DNA of 40,931 nucleotides, taken from Deltaproteobacteria bacterium CG_4_9_14_3_um_filter_63_12. GTDB taxonomy: Bacteria; Myxococcota_A; Bradymonadia; UBA4248; UM-FILTER-63-12. The stretch is from contig PFUG01000164.1 of NCBI GenBank assembly GCA_002789955.1, positions 1 to 40,931 of the forward strand, given 5' to 3'. Of this stretch, positions 16,810 through 28,842 are shown piece after piece. Each line of letters starts with the position of its first letter. The first letter of the stretch is position 1. Below the pieces are notes generated by a model, which worked only from the letters and a program-made list of their open reading frames with translations, was not told the origin of the DNA and searched no databases. The position numbers and the translations under genes were made by a program.

Positions 16810-17481
16810 ATGAGCGACATCGAGACCGCCCGAGAGTGCTTGAGCGCCGCCCGCCGGGCCATGGACGCCATCGACCACTACAGCTGCACCATCTTCTGTC
16901 AGGAGCGCATCAACGGGAAACCCCGCAAGCCCGAGCAGATCCTGTCCCGCTACCAGAGGCCGGGCTCGGTCTACCTTCGCTGGTTGCCCGGCCCCTTCGA
17001 GGGCCTGCAGTGCAGTTACGTCCCAGAGCGCGACGGCAAAGGGAAGTTCCAGGCCCGCGAGACCGGGTTGCGGGGAATGGTCGGCACCGTGACCTGGTCA
17101 GACGACTCCCCCATCATCGACAAGATGTATCCCCATTACTTCCGCACCCATGAGACCAGCCTCGTCCACATGATCGAGCTGGCCTCTGACATTCAGACCA
17201 GGGCCGAGGCCAAGGGGCTCATTAAGGTCGACACCATCGACGAGGTGGTGGACACACACACCCACGACAAGGCCACCCGCGTCGTCACGACGCTCTCGAG
17301 CTCCAAGAACGACGGCCTGCTGTGGTCCAAGACCGAGCTCTTCTTCGACCGCGAAAGCGCCCTGCCCATCCACTTCAAGCTCTACGACTTCGACGGCGCG
17401 CTCTCCGGCGAGTACGCCTTCGTCGGCCTCGACACCAAAGTCCCCTCGAGCCCCAAAGACTTCGTCATTCACAAGCTGTAG
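16810..17481 (+). CDS. DUF1571 family protein
   Basis: This 223-aa protein matches the DUF1571 pattern. An early YSCTIFCQERINGK is followed by PEQILSRYQRPGSVYLRWL, then ELFFDRESALPIHFKLYDFD and the final GEYAFVGLDTKV. Family members resemble the LolA/LolB lipid-carrier fold, so a lipid- or lipoprotein-binding role is possible. No signal peptide is visible from this start. GGAG six bases before the ATG at 16810 favours MSDIETARE. The ATG six bases earlier sits too close to that site. It is the first gene of a three-gene operon with an LplT-like transporter 6 bp downstream, which fits a lipid-related role. Confidence 0.75.
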   Translation: MSDIETARECLSAARRAMDAIDHYSCTIFCQERINGKPRKPEQILSRYQRPGSVYLRWLPGPFEGLQCSYVPERDGKGKFQARETGLRGMVGTVTWSDDSPIIDKMYPHYFRTHETSLVHMIELASDIQTRAEAKGLIKVDTIDEVVDTHTHDKATRVVTTLSSSKNDGLLWSKTELFFDRESALPIHFKLYDFDGALSGEYAFVGLDTKVPSSPKDFVIHKL

Positions 17482-17487
17482 CCCTCG

Positions 17488-18744
17488 ATGCAACGACTCA
17501 CCCAGAACCGCAGCTTTCACGGGCACATTGGCGCCCAGTTCTTCGGGGCGTTCAACGACAACCTGTTCAAGCAGCTCATCCTCTTTCTGGCCGCACGCGA
17601 GCTCTTTCCTGGCGAAGACAAGCAGGGCCTGGCGTTCGCCGTCTTCGCCCTGCCCTTCATCCTCTTCAGCAGCTACGCCGGCGATCTCAGCGAGCGCTTG
17701 AGCAAGCAGAAGGTCGTCGTCGCCATGAAGGTCGCCGAGATCTTCATCATGGGCGCTGGCGTCTACGTGCTACAGAGCCGCTCGTGGGCGCTGATGCTCG
17801 TCGTCCTCTTCGTCATGGGCGCGCAGTCGGCCTTCTTTGGACCGGCGAAGTATGGCGTCATCCCTGAGCTCGTGAAGAAAGACCAGCTCATGGCCGCCAA
17901 CGGCGTCATCTCCATGACCACCTTCCTGGCCATCCTTCTCGGACAGGCCCTGGCCGGACCCCTGATCGACAGCTACGGCGACGCCCTCTGGGTCACTGGC
18001 GTTTGGTGCACCGGCTTCGCCGCCATCGGCACCGGCCTGTCCTTGATGATCCGCAAGCTGCAGCCCCAACGTCCCAGCCTCACCATCCAGAAGAACCCCT
18101 TTGGCGGCGTCTGGAGCAGCATCGTCGAGCTGCGAGAAGACCCCCGAGTCTTCAAGGTGCTCGTCCTCAACTCGCTCTTCTGGTTCGACAGCGGCGTCGC
18201 TGGGCAGGCCATCACCGGCCTGAGCGCCCCGAAATACCTCAACATCCCCGCCGACCAGAACTGGCGGATCTCTCTGCTGCTGGTCATCCTCGCCTTGTCC
18301 ATCATCATCGGCAGCGTCTGCGTCCCCTTCATCAGCCGCACGATTCGCCCAGGTCGACTCGTCGCGCTGGGCGCCGTCGTGATGATGGTCGCGCAGTGGC
18401 TCCTCGCCGCCGTCACCGCCGCCTTCGGGGGCTCGGAGCTGGGCTACGACTTGGCCGCTGGCACCCTCGTCCTCATCGGCTTCTTCGGCGCCTTCTTCGC
18501 CGTGCCCATCCAGACCTTCCTGCAGGACGCCCCTTTGGAAGGAACCCGCGGCAAAGCCTTCGCGGTCAACAACTTCCTCAACTTCATCTTCATCTTTCTG
18601 GCCGGCATCTTCTATCTCGGCTCGTCCGCCATCTCGCTGCAACCCGGCATCGCCGCTGGCATCGCGGGGCTCATCCTGTGCGCCGCGCTCTACCGCAACC
18701 GCGTCGCCGTCCTGTCCATCGAGCGACCGCACTCCGAAGCCTAG
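17488..18744 (+). CDS. LplT-like MFS transporter (lysophospholipid flippase family)
   Basis: This 418-aa, 12-helix inner-membrane protein carries the family signature QFFGAFNDNLFKQLILF at the start and FFGPAKYGVIPELV, then LMAANGVISMTTFLAILLG, around helices 4-5. In Enterobacteria LplT flips lysophospholipids inward for re-acylation by Aas. The Aas acyltransferase domains, sometimes fused in this family, are missing here and no acyltransferase is nearby. The gene starts 6 bp after the DUF1571 stop. A small membrane protein gene follows at 11 bp. Confidence 0.85.
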   Translation: MQRLTQNRSFHGHIGAQFFGAFNDNLFKQLILFLAARELFPGEDKQGLAFAVFALPFILFSSYAGDLSERLSKQKVVVAMKVAEIFIMGAGVYVLQSRSWALMLVVLFVMGAQSAFFGPAKYGVIPELVKKDQLMAANGVISMTTFLAILLGQALAGPLIDSYGDALWVTGVWCTGFAAIGTGLSLMIRKLQPQRPSLTIQKNPFGGVWSSIVELREDPRVFKVLVLNSLFWFDSGVAGQAITGLSAPKYLNIPADQNWRISLLLVILALSIIIGSVCVPFISRTIRPGRLVALGAVVMMVAQWLLAAVTAAFGGSELGYDLAAGTLVLIGFFGAFFAVPIQTFLQDAPLEGTRGKAFAVNNFLNFIFIFLAGIFYLGSSAISLQPGIAAGIAGLILCAALYRNRVAVLSIERPHSEA

Positions 18745-18755
18745 GATTCCAGAGC

Positions 18756-18923
18756 ATGAGCATCGACGCCGCCAGAAAACAGGCCATTCTCACCGCCTTT
18801 GGTGGCTGCTTGGCCGTCGTCATCGGCTCAATCGTCGTCTATCTCCAGCGCGGCTGGGAGACCCTCTTCATTCCAGCCATCGTGATCATCGGCTGGGCCA
18901 CGGTCGGCGGCGCGCTAGTGTAA
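18756..18923 (+). CDS. Small two-helix membrane protein, 55 aa
   Basis: This short ORF reads MSIDAARKQAILTAFGG, a first hydrophobic helix (CLAVVIGSIVVYL), a QRGWET turn, and a second helix (LFIPAIVIIGWATVGGALV). It starts 11 bp after the LplT-like gene on the same strand and ends the operon. AGGA lies upstream at loose spacing. It has no recognised family. Its position suggests an accessory to the transporter. Confidence 0.55.
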   Translation: MSIDAARKQAILTAFGGCLAVVIGSIVVYLQRGWETLFIPAIVIIGWATVGGALV

Positions 18924-18968
18924 CGCTTCACATGTGACCATGCTTATGGGCGTGGCTTTTCAGGGAGG

Positions 18969-19009
18969 CAGGGCTCTGCCCTGGCCCGCCGGGGGACTTT
19001 GTCCCCCGG
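18969..19009 (+). terminator. Two triloop hairpins after the DUF1571/LplT operon
   Basis: CAGGGC-TCT-GCCCTG (18969-18983) and CCGGGGGAC-TTT-GTCCCCCGG (18989-19009) stand in tandem 46 bp after the operon's last stop. A pyrimidine-rich stretch follows (GACTTTCTTCTTTTC). They may end transcription. The second is the same hairpin type as 5379-5393. Confidence 0.5.
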
Positions 19010-19143
19010 ACCCCCAATGACTTTCTTCTTTTCTGTAATCAACAACATGCCGGTATTTTTGAAGAATTCGTGGGGATTGGGGACGCTCCTTGCAGCCAAA
19101 TAAACATGGAGATTCATGACGGTTTACACTAGTTCAGCTGCTG

Positions 19144-19584
19144 ATGGGCAAGCGCGCCGAACAGGGTTTGGGGCGCCTCTTGGTCGTGCTCGGCGGGGTG
19201 GTCGTCGGATTCCTCGGTGGGGTGTTCACCTTCGCTCTGCTCCTGGCCACCGACGCGCCCGCGCCCGAAGAGGAGATGCCCAACCCCTACGCCGAAGAGG
19301 ACCGCGCCAACCTCGCCGCCATGTCCGACCTACAGATCTCCGGCCCCATCGTCCTGGACCGAACGCTCGTGGTCGAGCGCGGTCCCACCTTCGACTCCGC
19401 CAACTTCTCCGCGCTGACCGAAGCTCTGCAAGCCCACCCCCAGGTCGACCACGTCTCATACAGCGCGGAAGAAGGTGCGAACCTGCTCTTCAAGGCCGCC
19501 CTCCTCGACTCCACGAAGGTCGACGCGGCCGCGCTCAGCGCGTTGCTCGCTCCGCTCGACTGCAAGGTCGTCGAGGTTCGTTAG
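19144..19584 (+). CDS. Membrane-anchored hypothetical protein, 146 aa
   Basis: Residues 10-35 form one membrane helix (LLVVLGGVVVGFLGGVFTF). An acidic Pro-rich linker and a compact domain of about 90 residues follow. That domain (VDHVSYSAEEGANLLF to LLAPLDCKVVEVR) has the alternating pattern of a small alpha/beta ferredoxin-like fold, somewhat like heavy-metal-associated domains, but no CxxC is present. It probably sits on the periplasmic face. I do not recognise a family. Upstream is a 220-bp gap that holds the operon terminator. The ATG has no strong ribosome binding site. Confidence 0.65.
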   Translation: MGKRAEQGLGRLLVVLGGVVVGFLGGVFTFALLLATDAPAPEEEMPNPYAEEDRANLAAMSDLQISGPIVLDRTLVVERGPTFDSANFSALTEALQAHPQVDHVSYSAEEGANLLFKAALLDSTKVDAAALSALLAPLDCKVVEVR

Positions 19585-19601
19585 GGCTCCAACTCGCGAG
19601 G

Positions 19602-20423
19602 CTATTCGACGGTCATGGTAGTGCTGATGTCGTCTTCGGTGTTGTGCGCTCTGTCGGGTCCAGCGGAGGAGATTGTGACGCTCGAGCCCGACTGCTGAAG
19701 TGCCAACTCCTGTTCCCACATGTCCTTGGGGACCTCTTCGATGAGCTTGAAGCCGTCCGGGGTATTGATGAGATCCTCCAAGCGCTGTGGGTAGTGACCG
19801 TACTGCAGGCGATAGGCCATCACCGCCACGTTGAGGTTCTGTAACTGCAATGTGGTCAGTTTGATGCTGTCGTGCAAGTCCAGCTCCGCGAGACTCTTCT
19901 GCTCGCTGAGCTTTGGTTCCATTCGTACGTACTGGGGTTGCCCACCTGGAATGCTGAGGCTGATATCATCTGCGTCCTGAGGGATACTGTCGGGCCCAGC
20001 AGAGGTGATCGTCGCCCCCTCGCCGGACCTCTTCATCGTCCACCTCTCGCCCCATGGGTCTTTGGGAACCTCGAAGATGAGCTTGAAGCCGTCGGGAGTC
20101 TCGACCAGGTCTTCAGCCCGCCTGGGGTACTCGCCGTACTGCGTGTGATAGGCCATGACATCTCTCTCGAGGCCTTCCAGCTGCATCTCCGCGTGCGAGT
20201 ATTCCTGGCCACGGCGCTCGACGAGCTCGGCATGGCTAGCCATCGGTCCGGTCTGAACCGCAGGCTCTTGCTTCTCAGGACCTACCACGTCCTCCGTGAC
20301 TGATTCTGATGCAGCAATAGGAGCGGCCTCACTCTTGGCGGGTAACTCTTTCGTGGGCGTTGGAGGTCCGCAGGCGAGCAGCAAGGCGAAGAGCACGAAC
20401 AGAAGCCGTGGACAATTTCTCAT
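19602..20423 (-). CDS. Lipoprotein with two GspG-like pseudopilin core domains
   Basis: This 273-aa protein has a signal peptide and the lipobox LLLAC. Residues 85-160 and 185-270 are two copies of the same unit. Each has a helix with AYHTQYGEYPRR or AYRLQYGHYPQR, then TPDGFKLI.EVPKD.W, and a closing loop SAGPDSIPQDADDI or SAGPDRAHNTEDDI. This is the globular half of the type II secretion major pseudopilin GspG, whose last loop binds calcium. The N-terminal prepilin helix and processing site are missing, so it cannot be assembled as a pilin. GAGGA precedes the ATG at 20423. It is the last of four lipoprotein genes on this strand. No secretion gene is nearby. Confidence 0.75.
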   Translation of the reverse strand: MRNCPRLLFVLFALLLACGPPTPTKELPAKSEAAPIAASESVTEDVVGPEKQEPAVQTGPMASHAELVERRGQEYSHAEMQLEGLERDVMAYHTQYGEYPRRAEDLVETPDGFKLIFEVPKDPWGERWTMKRSGEGATITSAGPDSIPQDADDISLSIPGGQPQYVRMEPKLSEQKSLAELDLHDSIKLTTLQLQNLNVAVMAYRLQYGHYPQRLEDLINTPDGFKLIEEVPKDMWEQELALQQSGSSVTISSAGPDRAHNTEDDISTTMTVE

Positions 20424-20537
20424 CGATTCCTCGAAGATGGCTGACGAATAAGGGACAGTTTGCGCAGACAAGTGATTTTTGTCGGCGCGAATATGTGGGT
20501 TTGAGAGTCTAACGAGCGACGGCCAGCGGAATACCAA

Positions 20538-21665
20538 CTACTCGATCGTCACGGCCATGACGCGCACGACCTCTTTTGGCTGCGGCGTCACCCTCATCGG
20601 CGCGATGGCCTCGACGCCTTCGGGCGAGTAGAAGCCGAAGACCTGCCAGACCCAAGGCTGGCGCAGCACATCGGGCGACCATGCCGCGACGAACGAGTCC
20701 GCTTCGCCTTCGGTCAGGCCCTTGGCCAGCAGGTCTCGCTTCAGGACCGCCTTGAGCTCGCCGTCGAAGGGGACGGCCATGGCGACGTCGACTTTGCCGT
20801 TGGCCTCGAGGGACTCGACACGAAGCAAGGCAGCGCCCTGGTGAAGGTAGACAGGACCAAAGACGTGCGCGGTGCGGTTCTCGAGTGTGGCCTCGTCGCC
20901 TTCGGTCAGGACCAGCGGTGCAGGTGCCCCAGGAACGCTGCCGTTGTACACCAACGCTGGAGTTCTGACCTCTCCGACGCTCAAGCAGCTGGGCACAGGG
21001 CTCAAGTAGGTCCCCATCTCGGCGGCCTCACAGAGCCCCTTGTCGGCGATCGAGGTGCAGGCCTCATGACCGACGGCGGGCGCGAGCTCGCGGCCGCAGG
21101 GCTCGGCCTGCGCTCGGATCCCCGTCCACGTATAAGCCGAGCCGTGCTCCGGCTGCGCCCCCGCTTGCGGCGTCGGCCAGACCTCACGGAACGTTCCCCC
21201 GACCAGCTCGACTTTCACCGAGATCTCTGTGGTCCTATCGAACTTCTCACCAGGAAGGATCATCACGAGAGGCTTGCCGACGGGGACGGGGGCGAAACTG
21301 CCGCCGTTCGACAGCCCCGAACCATGGCCCAGATGAAGACGCGGGGGCTTGTCCTCGAGTGGCGCCGGCAATTCGCGTTTGGGCGGCGAGGTCGAGACCA
21401 ACAGTTGGTCTGCCGCGTAGCGCGACAGACCCCACTCGTGGACAGAGAAATCCGCGACGGCGGTTTCTTCTGCCTCGGGCACGGGCTCCTCGGCGAGCAC
21501 GGGCTCCTCGGCGACTACGGGCTCCTCGGCGGGAGCCACCTCCTCGACCTGAGCAGCCTTGGCGGTCGCTTCGCCCGTGCCAGACTTCTCCTTCTTCGGT
21601 GGCTCGCAAGAGACCGTCAGGGAGCACAAGAGCACAAACATCAAGAAGGAGCGCAGAGTCTGCAT
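20538..21665 (-). CDS. VHEWG-family lipoprotein, paralogue 1
   Basis: This 375-aa lipoprotein has the lipobox LTVSC and a Glu/Ala/Pro-rich linker with repeated EEPV.AEEP. The domain then opens with FSVHEWGLSRYAADQLLVST. The VHEWG opening, a KPLVMILPG strand and a GGTFREVWPTP strand recur in uncharacterised lipoproteins of myxobacteria and planctomycetes. Cys residues in CGREL, ACTS, LCEAAE and SCLSV probably form disulphides. The end, VTPQPKEVVRVMAVTIE, is shared by all three paralogues. GAGG before the ATG at 21665 sets the start. It is the most diverged copy. Function is unknown. Confidence 0.75.
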   Translation of the reverse strand: MQTLRSFLMFVLLCSLTVSCEPPKKEKSGTGEATAKAAQVEEVAPAEEPVVAEEPVLAEEPVPEAEETAVADFSVHEWGLSRYAADQLLVSTSPPKRELPAPLEDKPPRLHLGHGSGLSNGGSFAPVPVGKPLVMILPGEKFDRTTEISVKVELVGGTFREVWPTPQAGAQPEHGSAYTWTGIRAQAEPCGRELAPAVGHEACTSIADKGLCEAAEMGTYLSPVPSCLSVGEVRTPALVYNGSVPGAPAPLVLTEGDEATLENRTAHVFGPVYLHQGAALLRVESLEANGKVDVAMAVPFDGELKAVLKRDLLAKGLTEGEADSFVAAWSPDVLRQPWVWQVFGFYSPEGVEAIAPMRVTPQPKEVVRVMAVTIE

Positions 21666-21706
21666 CGTCGCCTCGTGAACAAGGGGGTTGCTGGGGAGAA
21701 AGCTCA

Positions 21707-22891
21707 TCACTCGATCGTCACGGCCATGACGCGCACGATGCCCTTTGGCTGTGGCGTCACGGTCATGGGCACGACGGCCTCGACGCCTTCGGCCGAGTAG
21801 AAGCCGAGCACCTGCCAAACCCACGGTTGGCGCAACACATCGGGGGACCAAGCGGCGACGAAAGAGTCAGCCTCGCCCTCGGTCAAGCCTCCCGCGACGA
21901 GGTCTCTCTTCAGCGCGTCGTTGAGCGCGCCCTCGAGCGGAGTCGCCGCAGAGAGCTCGACTTTGCCGTTGGCGGCGAGGGAATCGATGCGGAAGAGGGC
22001 TTCGCCTTGGTGCAGATACAGCGGGCCGAACGGATGAGCCGAGCGGTTCTCGAGAGCGGCCCCGTCGCCTTCACTCACAGTCAGCGGCGCCGGGACACCA
22101 GGGAACACCCCGTTGTAGACCAACGCTGGAGTCTTGACCTCACCGACGGTCAAACAATTGGGCACGGGGAGCAAGTAGCTGGCCACCTCAGCGGCCTCAC
22201 AACCCTCGATGCTGGTGGGCCCTTCGCCGGGGAGGATCGAGGAGCAGGCGATGTGGTCAGGGGCTGGGGCGAGCTCTTTGCCGCAGGGCTCGGCCGTAGC
22301 GCGGAGCCCGGTCCAGGTGTAGGAGCCGCTGTGTTCGGGCTGGGCGCCTTGCTCTGGCGTCGGCCAGACCTCACGGAAGGTGCCTCCTTCGAGCTCGACG
22401 CTCACCGAAATTTCCGTCGCGGCGTCGAAGGCCGGGCCCAGATGAAACATGATCAAGGGCTTGCCTCCATAGGCGTGGCCCTCTCCCACGCCCTGCCCAG
22501 CGGTCCCGAAGTTGTTCTCATCGATGTCGTCGAAAGGGTCTTTCTTGTGGGTCCGTGGCTTTTTGACGGCCTCACGCTTGGGTGGCGAGGTCGAAACGAG
22601 AAGCTGGTCGGCCGTGTAGCGCAACAGGCCCCACTCATGGACGGTGAAGTCGGCGAGTACGAGCTCGTCAACGGCCTTCTCTTCAGGGATGGGCTCGGCC
22701 TCTGCCTCCGCGACCGGTTTGGTCTCTGGCGTCGGTGCCGTGGCTACGTCCTCCGCCAATGGCGCGGGCTTCGCCGCAGCCGTGGCCTCGGCGGAGGCTG
22801 GCTTCTCTTTCTTTGCCGGTGCGGCGGGCTCGCAGGCGAGCACGACTGAACCCAAGAGCACGAGGGCGAGGGCGAAACGAGGGAGACGCAT
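21707..22891 (-). CDS. VHEWG-family lipoprotein, paralogue 2
   Basis: This 394-aa lipoprotein (lipobox VVLAC) has a Lys/Ala/Pro/Glu linker and the domain start FTVHEWGLLRYTADQLLVST. A variable insert follows (THKKDPFDDIDENNFGTAGQ), and then the shared Cys-rich core and the ending PQPKGIVRVMAVTIE. It lies 41 bp upstream of paralogue 1 and has the same GAGG-ATG arrangement. Parts are identical at DNA level to paralogue 3: 62 bases at 21744-21805 and 56 bases at 22005-22060. Both stretches encode conserved segments. No catalytic motif is evident. Confidence 0.75.
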   Translation of the reverse strand: MRLPRFALALVLLGSVVLACEPAAPAKKEKPASAEATAAAKPAPLAEDVATAPTPETKPVAEAEAEPIPEEKAVDELVLADFTVHEWGLLRYTADQLLVSTSPPKREAVKKPRTHKKDPFDDIDENNFGTAGQGVGEGHAYGGKPLIMFHLGPAFDAATEISVSVELEGGTFREVWPTPEQGAQPEHSGSYTWTGLRATAEPCGKELAPAPDHIACSSILPGEGPTSIEGCEAAEVASYLLPVPNCLTVGEVKTPALVYNGVFPGVPAPLTVSEGDGAALENRSAHPFGPLYLHQGEALFRIDSLAANGKVELSAATPLEGALNDALKRDLVAGGLTEGEADSFVAAWSPDVLRQPWVWQVLGFYSAEGVEAVVPMTVTPQPKGIVRVMAVTIE

Positions 22892-22928
22892 CGAAACCTC
22901 GACAGGTGAGGGGTGCAGGAACAACGAG

Positions 22929-24104
22929 TTACTCGACGGTGACGGCCATGACGCGCACAATGCCTTTTGGCTGTGGCGTCACGGTCATGGGCACGACGGC
23001 CTCGACGCCTTCGGCCGAGTAGAAGCCAAAGACCTGCCAAACCCAGGGTTTGCGCAGCACATCCGGGGACCAAGCCGCGACGAACGAGTCGGCCTCGCCT
23101 TCGGTGAGTCCTTTGGTGAGCAGATCCTTCTTTAGGACGTCTTTGAGCTCGCCGTCGAAAGGGACGGCCTCGGACAGGGCGAGCTTGCTGCTGGCATCGA
23201 GCTTCTCGATACGGAGCAGGGTGTCCCCTTGGTGCAGATACAGCGGGCCGAACGGATGAGCCGAGCGGTTCTCGAGAGCGGCGTCCTCGCCTTCGCTCAA
23301 GACCAGGGGGGCCGGAGCACCAGGAAACAGACCGTTGTAAACCAGCGCTGGGGTCTTTGAGTCGCCGACGCTCAGGCAATTGGGGACGGGGCTCAGGTAG
23401 GCGGCCATTTCCGCGGCTTCGCAGAGGCCACCGGCGTCGATGGTGGTGCACGCGATGTGGTCGGCGGCCGGGGCCATCTCTCGTCCGCAGGGCTCGGCCG
23501 TCGCACGGACGCCAGTCCAGGAGTAGGTGGAGGCGTGCTCGGGCTGAGCGCCGAGCGCTGGGGTCGGCCAGACCTCGCGGAAGGTCCCGCCGACCAGGCT
23601 TACGCTCACCGAAATGTCGGTGTTGGCGTCGAAGGTGGGGCCGGGATGCAGCATGATCAAGGGCTTGCCGCCGGCCGCGCCAACGCCGGACATGCCCAAG
23701 CCAAACTGGCCATTCGCTTTGCCCGGCTCGTCTCCGAGGAGCTCACCCCAGTCGGGGTCTTTCACTTGGTCTTTTCCGAAGCCACCCACCGGCGGACGCT
23801 TGGGCGGTGTGGTCGAAACGAAGAGCTGGTCGGCGGTGTGGCGCAGCATCCCCCACTCGTGCACGGCGAAGTCTGCAAGAACCTCGGCGGCAGCGGCTTC
23901 CTCAGGGGCAGCGGCCTCCTCAAGAGGCTCGGTTGGGGCTTCTTTGATCGCGACGTCCGCTTCGGCGGCGGCCTTGTCGCCCTTGGGAGCCGCTTCGCCA
24001 GAGACGGGCGCCGCCTTCTCTTTCTTTTCGGGCGCCGAAGGCTCGCAAGCCAGGACCAGCGCGCACAACAGAACACTCGCGACAAGGGGACGAGAGTAAC
24101 GCAT
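22929..24104 (-). CDS. VHEWG-family lipoprotein, paralogue 3
   Basis: This 391-aa lipoprotein (lipobox LVLAC) is the first gene of the tandem set. Its linker is Ala/Glu-rich. The domain starts FAVHEWGMLRHTADQLFVST, where Tyr of the other copies is His. The variable insert here is KDQVKDPDWGELLGDEPG. Core and C-terminus match paralogue 2 closely. GAGG precedes the ATG at 24104. The 150 bp upstream, before the dnaE2 end at 24256, should hold the promoter. A TTGACT there lacks a convincing -10 partner. Confidence 0.75.
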   Translation of the reverse strand: MRYSRPLVASVLLCALVLACEPSAPEKKEKAAPVSGEAAPKGDKAAAEADVAIKEAPTEPLEEAAAPEEAAAAEVLADFAVHEWGMLRHTADQLFVSTTPPKRPPVGGFGKDQVKDPDWGELLGDEPGKANGQFGLGMSGVGAAGGKPLIMLHPGPTFDANTDISVSVSLVGGTFREVWPTPALGAQPEHASTYSWTGVRATAEPCGREMAPAADHIACTTIDAGGLCEAAEMAAYLSPVPNCLSVGDSKTPALVYNGLFPGAPAPLVLSEGEDAALENRSAHPFGPLYLHQGDTLLRIEKLDASSKLALSEAVPFDGELKDVLKKDLLTKGLTEGEADSFVAAWSPDVLRKPWVWQVFGFYSAEGVEAVVPMTVTPQPKGIVRVMAVTVE

Positions 24105-24255
24105 CGAAGACCTCAGGGGTGAAATGCCGTGCCGAGACCGACTTGGTGGTGCGAAAGTCGAGGAAGGCGTGGCCATACAATCCGAATCGAAGTGGTGCCC
24201 ACATGAATGAGTTGCGGATGGCAAGTCAATGTTCTTTGGGAGAAGCGGTCCCACT

Positions 24256-27344
<3,089 letters not shown>

Positions 27345-27348
<4 letters not shown>

Positions 27349-28829
27349 TCGACCTCTCCCTGCAAAAACCAGCGGCGGCGGCGCTTGTCGAGGTAGATCC
27401 AGAGCAGGTCTCCGCGCTGCGTCTCGACGAAGTGGTAGGCCCGGCTGACCTCGGCTTGCCACCAACCTCCTGAGAGCACGTAGGGACCGACGCTGCGGAC
27501 GACCGAGCCGATGCGCGGGTTGCTCAGGTTCCAGCTGTCGTTGCGCAGGTTGCGCGACGGCGGCGTCAAGGCCACGGGGCGCTTGTGGAAGCGCCGGATC
27601 AGGAAGGGTTCGGGCGTGCGGCGCGGGCAGGCCGGCTGGAGCTCGATGAGGGGCTCCCAGCTGAACTGCGCTTCCGGTAGGTGCCCCTCTTTCAGACGCG
27701 CTCGGACCACCGATTGCTCGCCGAGCTCGGCGCGCACGCGGGCCAGGGCCCGGTTGGCGGCGGCATAGTCTCGACGTGGTCGGTCAGCGAAGAGCCCGAG
27801 CTGCTCGCGGGTGGCCACGGCGCCGTCGGCGCGCGCCCGAAGCTCCTCGACCCCGGCGGCGAGCTGGGTGGACTCGAGCTTGAGCCGCACGAGATCGATG
27901 AGCTGCATTTCTACGAGAGTGGGGCTGGCTGGATGGATGGAGAGTTCGACGGGCTCGGCGTGATCGAGGTTCAGAGTGAGGTGCAGCGAGGCCAGCGCGC
28001 GGCCCTGCGAGGCCAGCGCCTCGAGGAGCTCGGGCAGCATGCTCTTGATGGTGAAGAGCAGGTGTGTGGTGCTGAAGACCGGCGGCTCGAGCTCTCGTCG
28101 GGCGGCGAGCTCCTCGAACATGGGCGCGGCGCGCAAGGGCGTGCCCGCCTCTCCGGCGGCGAGCCGGTGCAAGGCCCCGGCCCGTGCGCCGAAGCGGTCG
28201 GTGAGGCCGCGCTCGGGCAGGCGCACGAACTGTCCGACGGTGTGGACGCCCAACTTGGCCAGGAGATCGCGGAACTTGGGCTCCAAGTCGAGGCGTGCCA
28301 GCGGGACCTGTTGGGCGCGGCTGAGCTCCAGCTCCGCGTCGTCGAAGATCGTCACTCCCTGGTGGCAGGTCGCCAAGGCGTAGGTGGTGAAGCGGCGAAA
28401 GCCGATGACCACCGCGACCTCGAAGCGCTCGTCGCGCAGCGCGCCGCGCAGGCGGTTGGCCCAGCGCTGCAACGAGGGGAAGAGGCCCTTGAGCCCCTCG
28501 ACGTTGAGCCAGAAGATGCCGGCCTCGTCGGCGGCGGGCTCGACGTCGGGGCTGAAGCGCTGCAGGCGCTGTGTGAGCGCCTCGATGCTTTCGGCGATCT
28601 CGGACGGCGAGACCACCCCGGCCCGCAACCCCGCAGCCAAAGAGAGCCCGGCGGCGTAGCGCATTCCGGGCAACACTCCGCTGCGCCGGGCCGCTTCGTT
28701 GACCCAGGTAATGACGCCCTGTGGGCGGTCGTCTTCGACGACGGCCACAGGGTGGCGCCACCAGCCTTCAGAGCGTCGCAACAGCAACTGAAGGGGGAAC
28801 GCAGGAGCGTAGATGCAGGCCATTTGCAT
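27345..28829 (-). CDS. imuB: ImuB, catalytically inactive Y-family polymerase homologue
   Basis: This 494-aa protein has a Y-family polymerase fold but lacks the acidic active-site residues. Its first strand reads [15 protein letters not shown] instead of the D.D.FFA.VE of active enzymes. A beta-clamp-binding motif, QLGLF, lies at residues 343-347. In other bacteria ImuB is the hub that brings ImuA and DnaE2 to the sliding clamp. The C-terminal part ([18 protein letters not shown]) is the region usual for ImuB. The ATG at 28829 has GGGAGA upstream. The preceding gene is an unrelated DUF559 protein whose stop is 13 bp upstream. Confidence 0.93.
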
Positions 28830-28842
28830 GACTTTGCTCTCC

